A DNA stretch of 64,000 bases from Devosia sp. FKR38. Lineage in GTDB: Bacteria; Pseudomonadota; Alphaproteobacteria; Rhizobiales; Devosiaceae. Position numbers and translations under genes: made by a program. The DNA lies in assembly GCF_005222805.1 (NCBI RefSeq), contig NZ_STGC01000002.1, forward strand, positions 261,836 to 325,835, written 5' to 3'. Under the pieces are notes generated by a model. The model saw nothing but the letters and a program-made list of their open reading frames with translations. It made no database searches and was not told the DNA's origin. This document shows positions 42,471 to 51,138 of the stretch, in pieces (positions within the stretch are counted from its first letter, which is position 1; the number at the start of each line of letters is the position of its first letter).

Positions 42471-44927
42471 CTATTCGGCGACGGCGGACATGGAGCTGTC
42501 GCGCGGCAGGCTGACGATGATCTTGGAGCCGCGCGGCTCGCGCTTTTCGGCCGAAATGGTGCCGCCATGCAGGTTGACGAAGGTCTTGACGATGGCCAGA
42601 CCCAGGCCCGCGCCGCGCTGGCGACCGGTGACGCCGGGGTTGTCCAGCCGGGTCAGGATGGCCGATTTCATTTCGTCGGTCAGGCCCGGGCCTTCGTCCT
42701 CGATGACAAACAGCATACGCTCGCCGCGGTGGGAAATGCTGAGGCGGATTTCCCCGCCCGGCGGGGAGAAGCGGGCGGCATTGGACAGTAGGTTATAGAG
42801 CACCTGCACGATGCGTGTGCCGTCGGCGATGAATTCGGGCAGGTGCGGGTCGATATCGACCACCAGGTTAATCGGCTTTTCGCCCGAGATTTCGGGAAAG
42901 CTGGCCGAAAGCCCGGCGCGGGCCTTGTCGACCAGCAGGGCCACATCGAGCGGCTCGGGGCGCAGTTCGGCAATGCCGGCGTCGACCGAGGCGAGATCGA
43001 GAATATTGTCGATCAGCACGCCCAGCGTCACCGATGAGGCGCGGATATAGTCGACATAGGCGGTCTGGCGCTCGTTGAGCGCGCCGGCCTCGGTGGCCAA
43101 CAGGTCAGCAAAGCCGATGATATTGGTCAGCGGCGAGCGCAGCTCATAGGAGACGTTCTCGACAAAGGCGTCCTTGAGCACGTCGGCGGCGACCAGGGCG
43201 TCGTTGCGCTCCTTGAGCACCTTGGAATAGCTGGCGCTTTCGGTGACATCGAGGAAGGTCATCATGGTTTGCCCGTCGGGCAAACGCGTTATCGCATAAT
43301 CAAGAAGCCGCCCGTCGGAGCGGTTGATGCGGCCGGTGGTGTCAGAGCGCGTGGGGTTGAGGTCGATAATGCCGCGTTTGAGGTCGCGCCAGATGGCGGC
43401 GCCGTCCTCGGGAATGGCGCGGCCACTGGCTTCGGCGATCTCGTCGATATGGGGGTTCTTGCCCAATTCATTGGTGGGCAGTTTCCACAGCGCCGAGAGG
43501 CGCGGATTGGAGAGGGTCAAGCGCCCATTGGTGCCAAACACGGCGACGGCTTCGCTCAGCGCATTGATGGTCTCGCGCTGTACATTGGAGAAGGCCTTGT
43601 TGGTCGATTCCAGCTTGAGGCGTTCGGTGATGTCATCGAACACATAGATCACGCCGCCGCTGGCGCCGGCGGGGGCCGAGATCACCTTGATGGTGCGACC
43701 ATCGGGCAGGTGCCAGGGATCGTCCTCATGCGGCTTGGTGCGGCCATAGGATTTGAGGTGCTCGTCGCGCCAGCTGTGATAATTCACCTGGGCAGGCAAC
43801 ATGCCCTCGGTGCGCAGCTTGTCGAGAATGGCGCGCTCGTCCAGCCCCAGGGTCAGGAAGCCGCGGCCGAAGTTCCATAGGCTCGCATAGGCCTGGTTGA
43901 ACTGCACCAGCTCGCGCTTGGCATTAAAGATGGCGATGGGCGTGCCCAGCGTGTCGATAATGCCGCTGATATGGGTCGCCGAGTCATCCACCACGCCGAT
44001 GGCCTGCTCGTGCAGCGGCCGGAAGAGGCCAGCGCGGCCGCCTTCGATGGGGAATTCGACCAGTTCGAAATCGCCCTTGCCCTTGAAGCTGAGCGGCAAC
44101 ACGGTGGGTTCGCTGACGCCGCGGCATTTGCTCAAATGCTGGGCCAGGCGCGTGGCCTCGAGCAGTTCGGGTGGCTTGCTCTGGCTGCCCGTTTTCCCCA
44201 GGCTCTTGGCCAGCGCCAGATAGGCATCATTGGCATAGATCAGGGCGTCGCTGTGATCGCGCAGATAAGCGGGCTTGCTCAATGTGGTGAGGATAGCACG
44301 GACGCTGCGGCCATCGCCGGTGGCGGCTGCGGCCACCAGTTCGGGCTCGGCGCCCGGCTGCAAGAAGGCGGGGCGCAGGCGCATGGCCGTGCCGCTGCCA
44401 TGCACCCAGCCATTGGCGCGGATCAGCCGACCGTCGAGGGTATTGAGGCTCGCCGCAAAGGCATGGCCATGCACGCGCAGATCCTCGAGCAGGCGGGCGA
44501 GACGCTCGGCATCGGCATCGGTGAGCCAGCTCTGCAGGTTGAGCACGCTCTCGGGCTGGCGCCCGATGGGCAGAATGGCGGCCGCCTGGCCGAGCAGCTT
44601 GGGGGCGCCGGTGTCAGTCCACAGCACGGTGACTTCGCGCGTGCCCGACAGCAGGGCTTCATATTCATCCACCAGGGCGCGCAGGCCCGCGACCTGTTCG
44701 GCCGATTTGTAGCGGGCGATTCTGGCCTGGCTGAGGATCCGGCGCACCGAGATCATGGCCAGGATGGCGAAAGCACCGGCGCCAATGGCGACAGCGAGGG
44801 GGGCGGCGCCGGCGAAGCTTGCCGTTGAAGTGCCTTGTGCCAGGGCGGGGACCGCCGTCAACACGGTAAGAGGGGCTGCCGCAAGTGTTGCGAATCCCCA
44901 ATGCTTCCGGAAGTGATCCGGCGCCAT
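42471..44927 (-). CDS. divL: DivL-type cell-cycle pseudo-histidine kinase
   Basis: 818 residues. An N-terminal membrane helix (~38-62) precedes several PAS domains (~80-560) and a C-terminal histidine-kinase core. The H-box reads ENVSYELRSPLTNIIGFADLL: Tyr594 stands where the phosphorylated His should be, the hallmark of DivL. The ATP-lid motifs remain (LYNLLSNAARFSPPGG; DEGPGLTDE; GAGLGLAIVKTF). In Caulobacter DivL signals through CckA to CtrA in response to DivK. GAGGG lies 7 nt before ATG 44927. Location beside tsaE and ahcY supports the call. Confidence 0.88.
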   Translation of the reverse strand: MAPDHFRKHWGFATLAAAPLTVLTAVPALAQGTSTASFAGAAPLAVAIGAGAFAILAMISVRRILSQARIARYKSAEQVAGLRALVDEYEALLSGTREVTVLWTDTGAPKLLGQAAAILPIGRQPESVLNLQSWLTDADAERLARLLEDLRVHGHAFAASLNTLDGRLIRANGWVHGSGTAMRLRPAFLQPGAEPELVAAAATGDGRSVRAILTTLSKPAYLRDHSDALIYANDAYLALAKSLGKTGSQSKPPELLEATRLAQHLSKCRGVSEPTVLPLSFKGKGDFELVEFPIEGGRAGLFRPLHEQAIGVVDDSATHISGIIDTLGTPIAIFNAKRELVQFNQAYASLWNFGRGFLTLGLDERAILDKLRTEGMLPAQVNYHSWRDEHLKSYGRTKPHEDDPWHLPDGRTIKVISAPAGASGGVIYVFDDITERLKLESTNKAFSNVQRETINALSEAVAVFGTNGRLTLSNPRLSALWKLPTNELGKNPHIDEIAEASGRAIPEDGAAIWRDLKRGIIDLNPTRSDTTGRINRSDGRLLDYAITRLPDGQTMMTFLDVTESASYSKVLKERNDALVAADVLKDAFVENVSYELRSPLTNIIGFADLLATEAGALNERQTAYVDYIRASSVTLGVLIDNILDLASVDAGIAELRPEPLDVALLVDKARAGLSASFPEISGEKPINLVVDIDPHLPEFIADGTRIVQVLYNLLSNAARFSPPGGEIRLSISHRGERMLFVIEDEGPGLTDEMKSAILTRLDNPGVTGRQRGAGLGLAIVKTFVNLHGGTISAEKREPRGSKIIVSLPRDSSMSAVAE

Positions 44928-45206
44928 GCGCTACCCTCTAGGTCAATTTCTATCGCTGCCAAGTCGGCCCCGCAAAAAGCCGACACACGTGCACTCGAGT
45001 GGGAGACGGCATACGCTGGACCAATGCTGTCCCGCCGTCCCGATCAGCCGGCATGTCCCCCATGCCGCCGAATCACCTTGACCATACCGGCCCGTGGAAT
45101 CGGCTAAAAGAGTCTTAATGCCCGACGCGACAGGGCAAAGGCGCCATATGGGGGCTTGACCCGAGAACGAAGCAGCAACCCTTCGAGCATGTTCGGCACA
45201 GCCGAT

Positions 45207-45229
45207 GAAAGGCTCCGATGGAGCCTTTC
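45207..45229. other. Perfect 10-bp hairpin between ahcY and divL
   Basis: GAAAGGCTCC-GAT-GGAGCCTTTC. No T tract on either side. It lies in the 438-nt gap read through by minus-strand transcription toward divL and may be part of a structured leader. Confidence 0.5.
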
Positions 45230-45248
45230 AAACCGAGAAGGCCACGAG

Positions 45249-45282
45249 GGCTAAACCCGAGTGGCACGCAGCCCGTTTAGCC
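45249..45282. other. Second dyad in the ahcY-divL gap
   Basis: GGCTAAAC and GTTTAGCC, 8 bp each, separated by 18 nt that can itself fold partly. Together with the hairpin 20 nt away it makes the middle of this gap unusually structured. I do not recognise a known riboswitch. Confidence 0.4.
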
Positions 45283-45310
45283 ACGGGGCCCTTCCTCTGA
45301 CACCCCAAAC

Positions 45311-45350
45311 AAAAGCGCCCGCAGCCAAAGCCACGGGCGCCGGATTTTTT
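45311..45350. terminator. Rho-independent terminator after ahcY
   Basis: On the minus strand a GC-rich stem (GCGCCCGtgGC / GCtgCGGGCGC) with a small loop is followed by TTTTGTTTGG, 16 nt past the ahcY stop. On the plus strand the same stem is followed by a T run (CGGATTTTTT), so it could work in both directions. Confidence 0.8.
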
Positions 45351-45365
45351 AAGCGACCGAGCCGC

Positions 45366-46766
45366 TTAGTAGCGGTATTCGCCCGACTTGAAGGGGCCGG
45401 TCTGGCTGACGCCGATATAGTCGGCCTGGGCCTTGGTCAGCTTGGTGAGCTTGGCGCCCAGCTTGGCCAGGTGCAGTTCGGCGACCTTTTCGTCGAGGTG
45501 CTTGGGCAGAACATGCACCTTCTTTTCCAGGGTCTCGCCCTTGGTCCACAGCTCGATCTGGGCCAGGGTCTGGTTGGCGAAGGACGCCGACATCACAAAG
45601 CTGGGGTGGCCGGTGGCATTGCCCAGGTTGACCAGGCGCCCTTCGGACAGCAGGATCAGGCGCTTGCCATCGGGCTTTTCGACCATGTCGACCTGCGGCT
45701 TGATATTGGTCCACTTGAAGTTGCGCAGACCCAGCACGTCGATCTCATTGTCGAAGTGGCCGATGTTGCAGACGATGGCCATGTCCTTGAGGTGGCGCAT
45801 GTCATCGACCATCAGCACGTCGCGGTTGCCGGTGGCGGTGACCACGATGTCGGCGCGATGGGCGGCTTCTTCGAGGGTCACGACCTCAAAGCCTTCCATG
45901 GCGGCCTGCAGGGCACAGATCGGGTCGACTTCGGTCACCAGCACGCGGGCGCCGGCGCCGCGCAGCGATTCAGCCGACCCCTTGCCCACGTCGCCAAAGC
46001 CACAAACGATGGCGACCTTGCCGGCCAGCATCACGTCGGTGCCGCGACGGATGGCGTCGACCAGGGATTCACGGGTGCCATATTTGTTGTCGAACTTGGA
46101 CTTGGTCACCGAGTCATTGACGTTGATGGCCGGGAACGGCAGCTCGCCCTTGGCGTGCAGCTGATACAGGCGCATCACGCCCGTGGTGGTCTCTTCGGAC
46201 ACGCCGCGAATGGCGTCGCGGATCTTGGAGAAGAAGCCGGGGCTCTTGGTCAGGCGACGCTTGATGGTGGCAAAGAAGATTTCCTCTTCTTCGCTGCCGG
46301 GCTTGTCGAGCACCGAGATGTCCTTTTCGGCCTTGGCGCCGGTCAGCACATACATGGTGGCGTCGCCGCCGTCGTCCAGGATCATGTTGGGCGTGGTGCC
46401 CGGCCAGTCCATCATGCGGTCGGTGAAGTCCCAGTATTCTTCCAGCGTCTCACCCTTGTGGGCGAACACCGGGATGCCGGCAGCGGCGATGGCTGCGGCA
46501 GCATGGTCCTGGGTGGAGAAAATATTGCAGCTGACCCAGCGCACTTCGGCGCCCAGCGCCACCAGCGTCTCGATGAGCACGGCGGTCTGGATGGTCATGT
46601 GCAGCGAGCCGGCGATGCGGGCGCCCTTGAGCGGCTGGGCAGCGGCATATTCGGCACGGATAGCCATCAGGCCGGGCATTTCGATTTCGGCGATGTCGAG
46701 TTCCTTGCGGCCAAAGGCAGCGAGGGAAATATCCTTAACCGCATAATCGATCGATTTGGTGGACAT
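45366..46766 (-). CDS. ahcY: S-adenosylhomocysteine hydrolase
   Basis: 466 residues. Splits S-adenosylhomocysteine to homocysteine and adenosine, keeping methylation reactions running. NAD-binding [19 protein letters not shown] (~225-243), catalytic [13 protein letters not shown] (~192-204), and the conserved C-terminal FKSGEYRY. The ~40-residue insert compared with mammalian enzymes is normal for bacteria. A dyad lies ~70 nt upstream and a strong terminator downstream, so it is a one-gene unit. Confidence 0.97.
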   Translation of the reverse strand: MSTKSIDYAVKDISLAAFGRKELDIAEIEMPGLMAIRAEYAAAQPLKGARIAGSLHMTIQTAVLIETLVALGAEVRWVSCNIFSTQDHAAAAIAAAGIPVFAHKGETLEEYWDFTDRMMDWPGTTPNMILDDGGDATMYVLTGAKAEKDISVLDKPGSEEEEIFFATIKRRLTKSPGFFSKIRDAIRGVSEETTTGVMRLYQLHAKGELPFPAINVNDSVTKSKFDNKYGTRESLVDAIRRGTDVMLAGKVAIVCGFGDVGKGSAESLRGAGARVLVTEVDPICALQAAMEGFEVVTLEEAAHRADIVVTATGNRDVLMVDDMRHLKDMAIVCNIGHFDNEIDVLGLRNFKWTNIKPQVDMVEKPDGKRLILLSEGRLVNLGNATGHPSFVMSASFANQTLAQIELWTKGETLEKKVHVLPKHLDEKVAELHLAKLGAKLTKLTKAQADYIGVSQTGPFKSGEYRY

Positions 46767-46834
46767 GGGCAGACTCCGAGGTCTTGGGGGGCGTTGTCCC
46801 AGCTATACGCAAGGCCTGTGTCGGGATCAAGAAA

Positions 46835-46856
46835 GATATAAAGATAGGTTTATATC
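46835..46856. promoter_or_regulatory. Dyad upstream of ahcY, possible SahR-type operator
   Basis: GATATAAA-GATAGG-TTTATATC, an 8-6-8 inverted repeat 68 nt before the ahcY ATG, also just past the stop of the DUF2937 gene. AT-rich ATATAAA dyads before SAH/methionine-cycle genes are known sites for ArsR-type SahR regulators in proteobacteria. That match is from memory and not computed. Confidence 0.5.
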
Positions 46857-46861
46857 CCGTT

Positions 46862-47374
46862 TCACTCGGTCGGACGATAGAGCGGACGGCGGCGCCGAAA
46901 CGGCAGCATGAGGAAGCGCCAAAGCCCGGACACCACCAGATATCCGGCGATCAAGCCGGCCCCGGCATAGAGGATGCCCTCCATGGTGACGGGCACCGCC
47001 GGCTGATAGGCCTCCAGCGTGCGCCGGCCGATATCGGTGTCGAGATACGCCGGCAAGGATTTTAGCCGCGCAATCGGGTCGGCATTGCTGATCTCCGCCA
47101 GCGTCTGGCTGAGCTGCTCAAACCGATCATAGGTGGCGGCCATCGATTGCCCGCGCCCGGTGAGAAAACTATCTGACGAGGCCGCATAGCGCTCGAGTGC
47201 CTGGTCCCGGTCGAGCCCCTCGGCCAAGGCGGCATTGTCAAAGTCGGTGGTGATGATGCGCAGCTCATCCACCGCGCCGCCCAGGCGCTGGGTATATTGC
47301 TGGGCATATTCGGGGAACTGGCTGAGCACCAAAGCCAACCCAATGCCCCCGGCTCCCGCAACAAAACGACGCAT
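46862..47374 (-). CDS. DUF2937 family membrane protein
   Basis: 170 residues. N-terminal hydrophobic segment RRFVAGAGGIGLALVLSQFPEYAQQYTQRLGGAVDELR, a helical central region with LERYAASSDSFLTGRG, and a C-terminal membrane helix (EGILYAGAGLIAGYLVVSGLWRFLMLPF). This is the DUF2937 layout. ATG 47374 has AGGAGG 6 nt upstream. Function unknown. Sits directly upstream of the ahcY promoter in the same direction. Confidence 0.82.
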   Translation of the reverse strand: MRRFVAGAGGIGLALVLSQFPEYAQQYTQRLGGAVDELRIITTDFDNAALAEGLDRDQALERYAASSDSFLTGRGQSMAATYDRFEQLSQTLAEISNADPIARLKSLPAYLDTDIGRRTLEAYQPAVPVTMEGILYAGAGLIAGYLVVSGLWRFLMLPFRRRRPLYRPTE

Positions 47375-47572
47375 CACGGCCTCCTCCTTGCCCAAAGACA
47401 CTTTAAGGGGAGGAATGCGGTTGCGCTATGGCGGGGTGGGGGGCTGGAAAGAGGGAGGCAGAGGGGCGGCTACGGACCCTTTTGTCTGCTATTGTGGACA
47501 CAGCGCGCACATCAACTGAGATGGATTTTCGATCTTGATGTAGCCATGTCCAGGAACTCGCGGGCTCCCAAA

Positions 47573-47908
47573 ATGCGCATGTCAACACTGCCGAAACCGC
47601 CGTATTTCATGGTCAGCTTCTCCTCGCAGCGAACCAATATGGACGATGGCTACGGCCAGGTTGGATACGCAATGACCGAGCTCGCGAGGCAACAGCCAGG
47701 CTATCTTGGCTTTGAGAGCGCGCGTGGCGCGGATGGCTTTGGGATACTTATTTCATTCTGGAAGGATGAAGAGAGCATCCGAGCCTGGAAAGCCGTCGTC
47801 GATCACGTTGAGGCACAACGACGGGGGCGCCAGGACTGGTACTCCCGGTATGAAATTCGCGTCGCCCTGGTTCAGCGCGCTTACGGCTTTGACGCCGAGA
47901 CGCCCTAG
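47573..47908 (+). CDS. Antibiotic-biosynthesis-monooxygenase-like (ABM) protein
   Basis: 111 residues if started at ATG 47573. ABM ferredoxin-like domain: PPYFMVSFSSQRTNMDDGYGQVGYAMTELARQQPGYLGFESARGADGFGILISFWKDEESIRAWKAVVDHVEAQRRGRQDWYSRYEIRVALVQRAYGF. The family often degrades or handles heme or quinones, but many members are uncharacterised. Start uncertain (47546 and 47579 also in frame; no ribosome site). The sequence is lower in GC than its neighbours. Confidence 0.75.
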   Translation: MRMSTLPKPPYFMVSFSSQRTNMDDGYGQVGYAMTELARQQPGYLGFESARGADGFGILISFWKDEESIRAWKAVVDHVEAQRRGRQDWYSRYEIRVALVQRAYGFDAETP

Positions 47909-48003
47909 AATGTGCCTAGCCCCAACGGCAACCTTGGGTGGCAAGGGGACTGTCTGGTACAGAACGTGCGGCGGCCCAAAATAGACACTTTGGACGCTCA
48001 AAC

Positions 48004-48627
48004 TCAGGTCGTGGTGCTGCGGCATTTGAAGTTGCCGCTCAAGGCGGCGAACGCCGCTCGGATTACGGCGTCAGGAACCAGGTCCGGAGTCAGCAAGCGC
48101 TGCAACACCAGTCCTTCCGACATCGCGTGAATCACGCGAACCAGCAGTTCTGGCTCAACCTGCAGTTCCCCCGCCTTGACCGTCTCGCGGAGCCATTGCG
48201 CACCAGCCGCATAATCCTGCGCAGTCGCCTCATGCACTCTCCGGCGCAACTCAGACTGACCTAACGCAAAGGCACGACCGCGGAGATAGCCTACAGCCGC
48301 AAGCTCCCTCTCCGGCAGCACCGCAATGGTTGCGTCGGCTAGTGCCGCCAGGATCTCGTCAAAGCTCGATCCGGGCGCAATATCGGGCATGATGGGCGCC
48401 CAGAACTGGTCCGACAGGGCGATGAGCAGGTCGTCCCGATTCTTGAAGTTTCCATAAATTGCCCCGCTCGTCATGCCAGCGCGGCGCGCCACAGCCTCCA
48501 TCGTTACCTGATCAAAGCCGTTTTCGTGGACCAGTTCACGCGCTGCGGCCAGCAGTGCCGCCCGGGTTCGCTGCCGCTTGTCGCCCTTGGGTCGGCGGCG
48601 AGAGTTATCTTGATGGCTGTTTTCCAT
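48004..48627 (-). CDS. TetR-family transcriptional regulator
   Basis: 207 residues. HTH RAALLAAARELVHENGFDQVTMEAVARRAGMTSGAIYGNFKNRDDLLIAL (~23-72), then the helical ligand domain. Divergent from an EstB-type serine hydrolase gene with a dyad between, so it probably represses that gene and itself. Ligand unknown. Confidence 0.9.
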   Translation of the reverse strand: MENSHQDNSRRRPKGDKRQRTRAALLAAARELVHENGFDQVTMEAVARRAGMTSGAIYGNFKNRDDLLIALSDQFWAPIMPDIAPGSSFDEILAALADATIAVLPERELAAVGYLRGRAFALGQSELRRRVHEATAQDYAAGAQWLRETVKAGELQVEPELLVRVIHAMSEGLVLQRLLTPDLVPDAVIRAAFAALSGNFKCRSTTT

Positions 48628-48655
48628 GCGCTGGGTTTACCTCTATTGCTATTTT

Positions 48656-48668
48656 ATAGGAATCCTAT
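48656..48668. promoter_or_regulatory. Dyad between TetR and serine hydrolase genes
   Basis: ATAGGA-A-TCCTAT, a perfect 6-1-6 inverted repeat in the AT-rich 75-nt divergent region. A likely TetR operator; it overlaps where both promoters must lie. Confidence 0.5.
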
Positions 48669-48702
48669 TTTATATGTCATCAACATAATTGAGGAGTGCG
48701 CG

Positions 48703-49920
48703 ATGAACGAGCCCATAGCCCGCGCCATGGCAAAGCATATCTCACAAGGCAATATGGCGGGCGCGGTGACGCTGATTTGGCGCAACGGGCGGCTTGTCCA
48801 CAAAGCCTCGCAAGGTCAGCGCAACCTCGCTGCCGGTCTTCCCATGGAGAGCGACACCCTGTTCCGAGTCGCTTCACTGACCAAACCGGTCACTTCAGTC
48901 GCCGCGATGATGTTGGTTGAAGAAAAGCGCATTGCTCTGGATGACCCCATCAGTCGCTGGGTCCCAGAGTTCTCCACGCTGAACGTTCTGCGCGCCATTG
49001 ATGGGCCTTGCGACGACGTCGAACCCGCGCAACAGGAAATTACTGTTGAAGACCTGCTCACACATCGGGCGGGATTCACCTACGGCGATTTCCATACTGG
49101 CCCCATTGCCGCCGCCTATGCCGAAGCTCTGGGGGCTTCGATCGACTCCGAGCATTCGCCGGACAGCTGGATGGCTCGACTTGCCAGCCTGCCACTGGTG
49201 GCCCAGCCCGGCGCCGGCTTCCATTACGGTCACTCAACTGACCTGCTTGGCTTCCTTCTGGCGCGCATCGAGGGCATGCCGCTCCAGGACCTGCTGCGCC
49301 GGAGGATCTTTGAGCCGCTCGGCATGGTCGACACGGACTTTACGGTCTCCGTCGCCAAGCGCCATCGGTGTGCCGCGCCGCTTGGGTTCAGCGCCGATGG
49401 TCGCCCGGCTCAAAGAGCAATGGTACCGGCTGGACATGCTTTGCAGGAGCGCCCTGTGGGTATGAGCTATGTCTCCGGCGGGCAGGGACTATGGTCGACA
49501 GCGGATGACTACCTGGCCTTTGCGCGCGTGTTTGTTGAGGGCGGTGCAGTGGACGGTGTGCGCCTGCTGCAGCCCGAAACCGTGCACCGGATGATGACGA
49601 ACAGGCTCTCGCCCGCGCAACGGGACGAGGCCAGGATGTTCGGCCTACCCATTTTTGCGACCGGTCACGGCTTCGGTCTTGGCGTGGCAGTGGTTGTGGA
49701 GCCCGATAAAGCGGTGCCGACGTTATGTGGCGGCGGGGTTGGGGCCATCGGATGGCCGGGCGCCTATGGTGGGTGGTGGCAAGCCGATCCCAATGACTCC
49801 AGCGTGGCGATCTTTCTGACACACAACATGGTCGACGCCGATCAGATGGCATCCGGTGTTGGGTTGGGTGTTTACGCTGCCATCAGCGACTTTCAAGCGA
49901 TGGCGCCGATGGCCGATTAG
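48703..49920 (+). CDS. Serine hydrolase, class C beta-lactamase/EstB type
   Basis: 405 residues, beta-lactamase/transpeptidase-like fold. SLTK gives Ser58 and Lys61; HYGHSTDLLG gives Tyr175. The conserved class C elements around LLTHRAGFTYG and GGQGLWSTADDYLAFA are those of EstB-like esterases. No signal peptide, so a cytoplasmic esterase is more likely than a periplasmic beta-lactamase. ATG 48703 has GAGGAG 6 nt upstream. Probable target of the divergent TetR protein. Substrate unknown. Confidence 0.85.
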   Translation: MNEPIARAMAKHISQGNMAGAVTLIWRNGRLVHKASQGQRNLAAGLPMESDTLFRVASLTKPVTSVAAMMLVEEKRIALDDPISRWVPEFSTLNVLRAIDGPCDDVEPAQQEITVEDLLTHRAGFTYGDFHTGPIAAAYAEALGASIDSEHSPDSWMARLASLPLVAQPGAGFHYGHSTDLLGFLLARIEGMPLQDLLRRRIFEPLGMVDTDFTVSVAKRHRCAAPLGFSADGRPAQRAMVPAGHALQERPVGMSYVSGGQGLWSTADDYLAFARVFVEGGAVDGVRLLQPETVHRMMTNRLSPAQRDEARMFGLPIFATGHGFGLGVAVVVEPDKAVPTLCGGGVGAIGWPGAYGGWWQADPNDSSVAIFLTHNMVDADQMASGVGLGVYAAISDFQAMAPMAD

Positions 49921-50139
49921 CGCCCGCAGCGTGTCACGGCATCGGCAGCATGACATCCGTGCGCAGGCGCGAGCGCATTTGGGACCATCGCACGCCACAG
50001 CCGATGTCCATCTGGCATCGACTACCGCCATCCTACCCGGCGGGCGTCTGACGGAGGACACGACGGCACTGTCCCAGAAGCGGTTTCATTGGCCCGTCAT
50101 CTGTCCCAAGTATGTGCTTGCGCTTTGCGAGGCGTTGCC

Positions 50140-50754
50140 ATGCGGACGATCATGTTGGACGTTGACGGTGTTCTGGTGCGGGGACGCCCGCATGACGGGG
50201 CGCACCTGTTCACCGACCTTGAGAAAGACCTGGGCCTATCCCTGGACCAGCTTCAGAGCGCGTTCTTCAAGCCGCGCTGGCCGGCTATTGTCACCGGGCA
50301 GAAGCCGCTTGTGCCTGAACTCACCGAAGTGCTGGCCAGTATCGCGCCTCACGTCACCGCCGAGGCGCTGATCGACTACTGGTTTTTCAACGATTCCCGG
50401 GTTGATCTGGCCGTGCTGGACGCCGTCGGCAAGCTTCGGCTGAGTGGCGATCGTGTCTATCTCGCCACCAATCAGGAGCACATGAGGGCCAATTACCTGA
50501 TGGAGACCATGGGCCTCAAAGACCATGTCGATGGCATTTTCTACTCGGCATCGATTGGACATCGAAAGCCCGACCGTGCATTTTTCGCGCACGCGACAGG
50601 CGCCGTGGCCGTGCCCGTTTCAGACATCACGCTGATTGACGACACGGAAGAGAATGTGTTGGCAGCACGGGCATTTGGCTGGAGCGCGGTGCATTGGACG
50701 CCGGACATGTCGGTGGCACAGGAGCTTGCCGCGCTCACTTCGCAGCAGGAATAA
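50140..50754 (+). CDS. HAD-superfamily hydrolase
   Basis: 204 residues. Motif I MRTIMLDVDGVLVRG (Asp7 and Asp9), motif II YLATNQEH, motif III lysine in IGHRKPDRAFF, motif IV ITLIDDTEENVLAA. These cover the four HAD motifs with an alpha-helical C1-type cap. A small-molecule phosphatase is likely; the substrate cannot be read. It is the last gene before the HPr gene, on the opposite strand. GCGAGGCG precedes ATG 50140. Confidence 0.88.
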   Translation: MRTIMLDVDGVLVRGRPHDGAHLFTDLEKDLGLSLDQLQSAFFKPRWPAIVTGQKPLVPELTEVLASIAPHVTAEALIDYWFFNDSRVDLAVLDAVGKLRLSGDRVYLATNQEHMRANYLMETMGLKDHVDGIFYSASIGHRKPDRAFFAHATGAVAVPVSDITLIDDTEENVLAARAFGWSAVHWTPDMSVAQELAALTSQQE

Positions 50755-50792
50755 ACTCTTCCGAGCGACAGCGCTCTTGCGTCGGAGTCCCC

Positions 50793-51092
50793 CTAACCCG
50801 CCGCCCCCTCGACATCCTCGTCAAAGCCATTGTTGACCAGTTCGACGATCGCCTCGAGCGCTTCGCGGGCCTGTTTGCCGCTGGCCTGCACCAGAATCGT
50901 GCTGCCGGGTCCGGCGCCCAGCATCATCAGGCCCATGATGGAATTGCCGGCCACCGCATTGCCGTCCTTGATCACCGAGATGGACGCATCAAAGCATTCG
51001 GCGGTGCGCACGAAGCGGGCAGAGGCCCGCGCGTGCAGGCCCTTGCGGTTCACGATGGTCAGTTGCTGCGCGACGGCGCGGCTGGCATCCAT
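50793..51092 (-). CDS. ptsH: Phosphocarrier protein HPr
   Basis: 99 residues. HPr with His20 in KGLHARASARFV (phosphorylated by EI) and Ser51 in GNSIMGLMMLGAG (phosphorylated by HprK). No sugar-specific EIIB or EIIC gene is near, so this is likely the regulatory PTS of alphaproteobacteria, not a sugar uptake system. ATG 51092 is chosen from the HPr N-terminus. Follows the EIIA gene in the hprK-EIIA-HPr order of rhizobia. Confidence 0.94.
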   Translation of the reverse strand: MDASRAVAQQLTIVNRKGLHARASARFVRTAECFDASISVIKDGNAVAGNSIMGLMMLGAGPGSTILVQASGKQAREALEAIVELVNNGFDEDVEGAAG

Positions 51093-51138
51093 GTCGGCTC
51101 TCCACACGATGCGGGCGCCGCCGGCGGCCCGCAGACGG

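Noticed and set aside
44928-45365. SAH or SAM riboswitch near ahcY
   Set aside because: The structured stretch lies downstream of ahcY, not in its leader, and I could not find the conserved core of either riboswitch.
45261-46841. Plus-strand open frame opposite ahcY
   Set aside because: Antisense shadow of a highly conserved housekeeping gene.
48703-49920. Beta-lactamase resistance gene
   Set aside because: The SxxK and Tyr motifs fit the EstB-esterase branch and no export signal is present.
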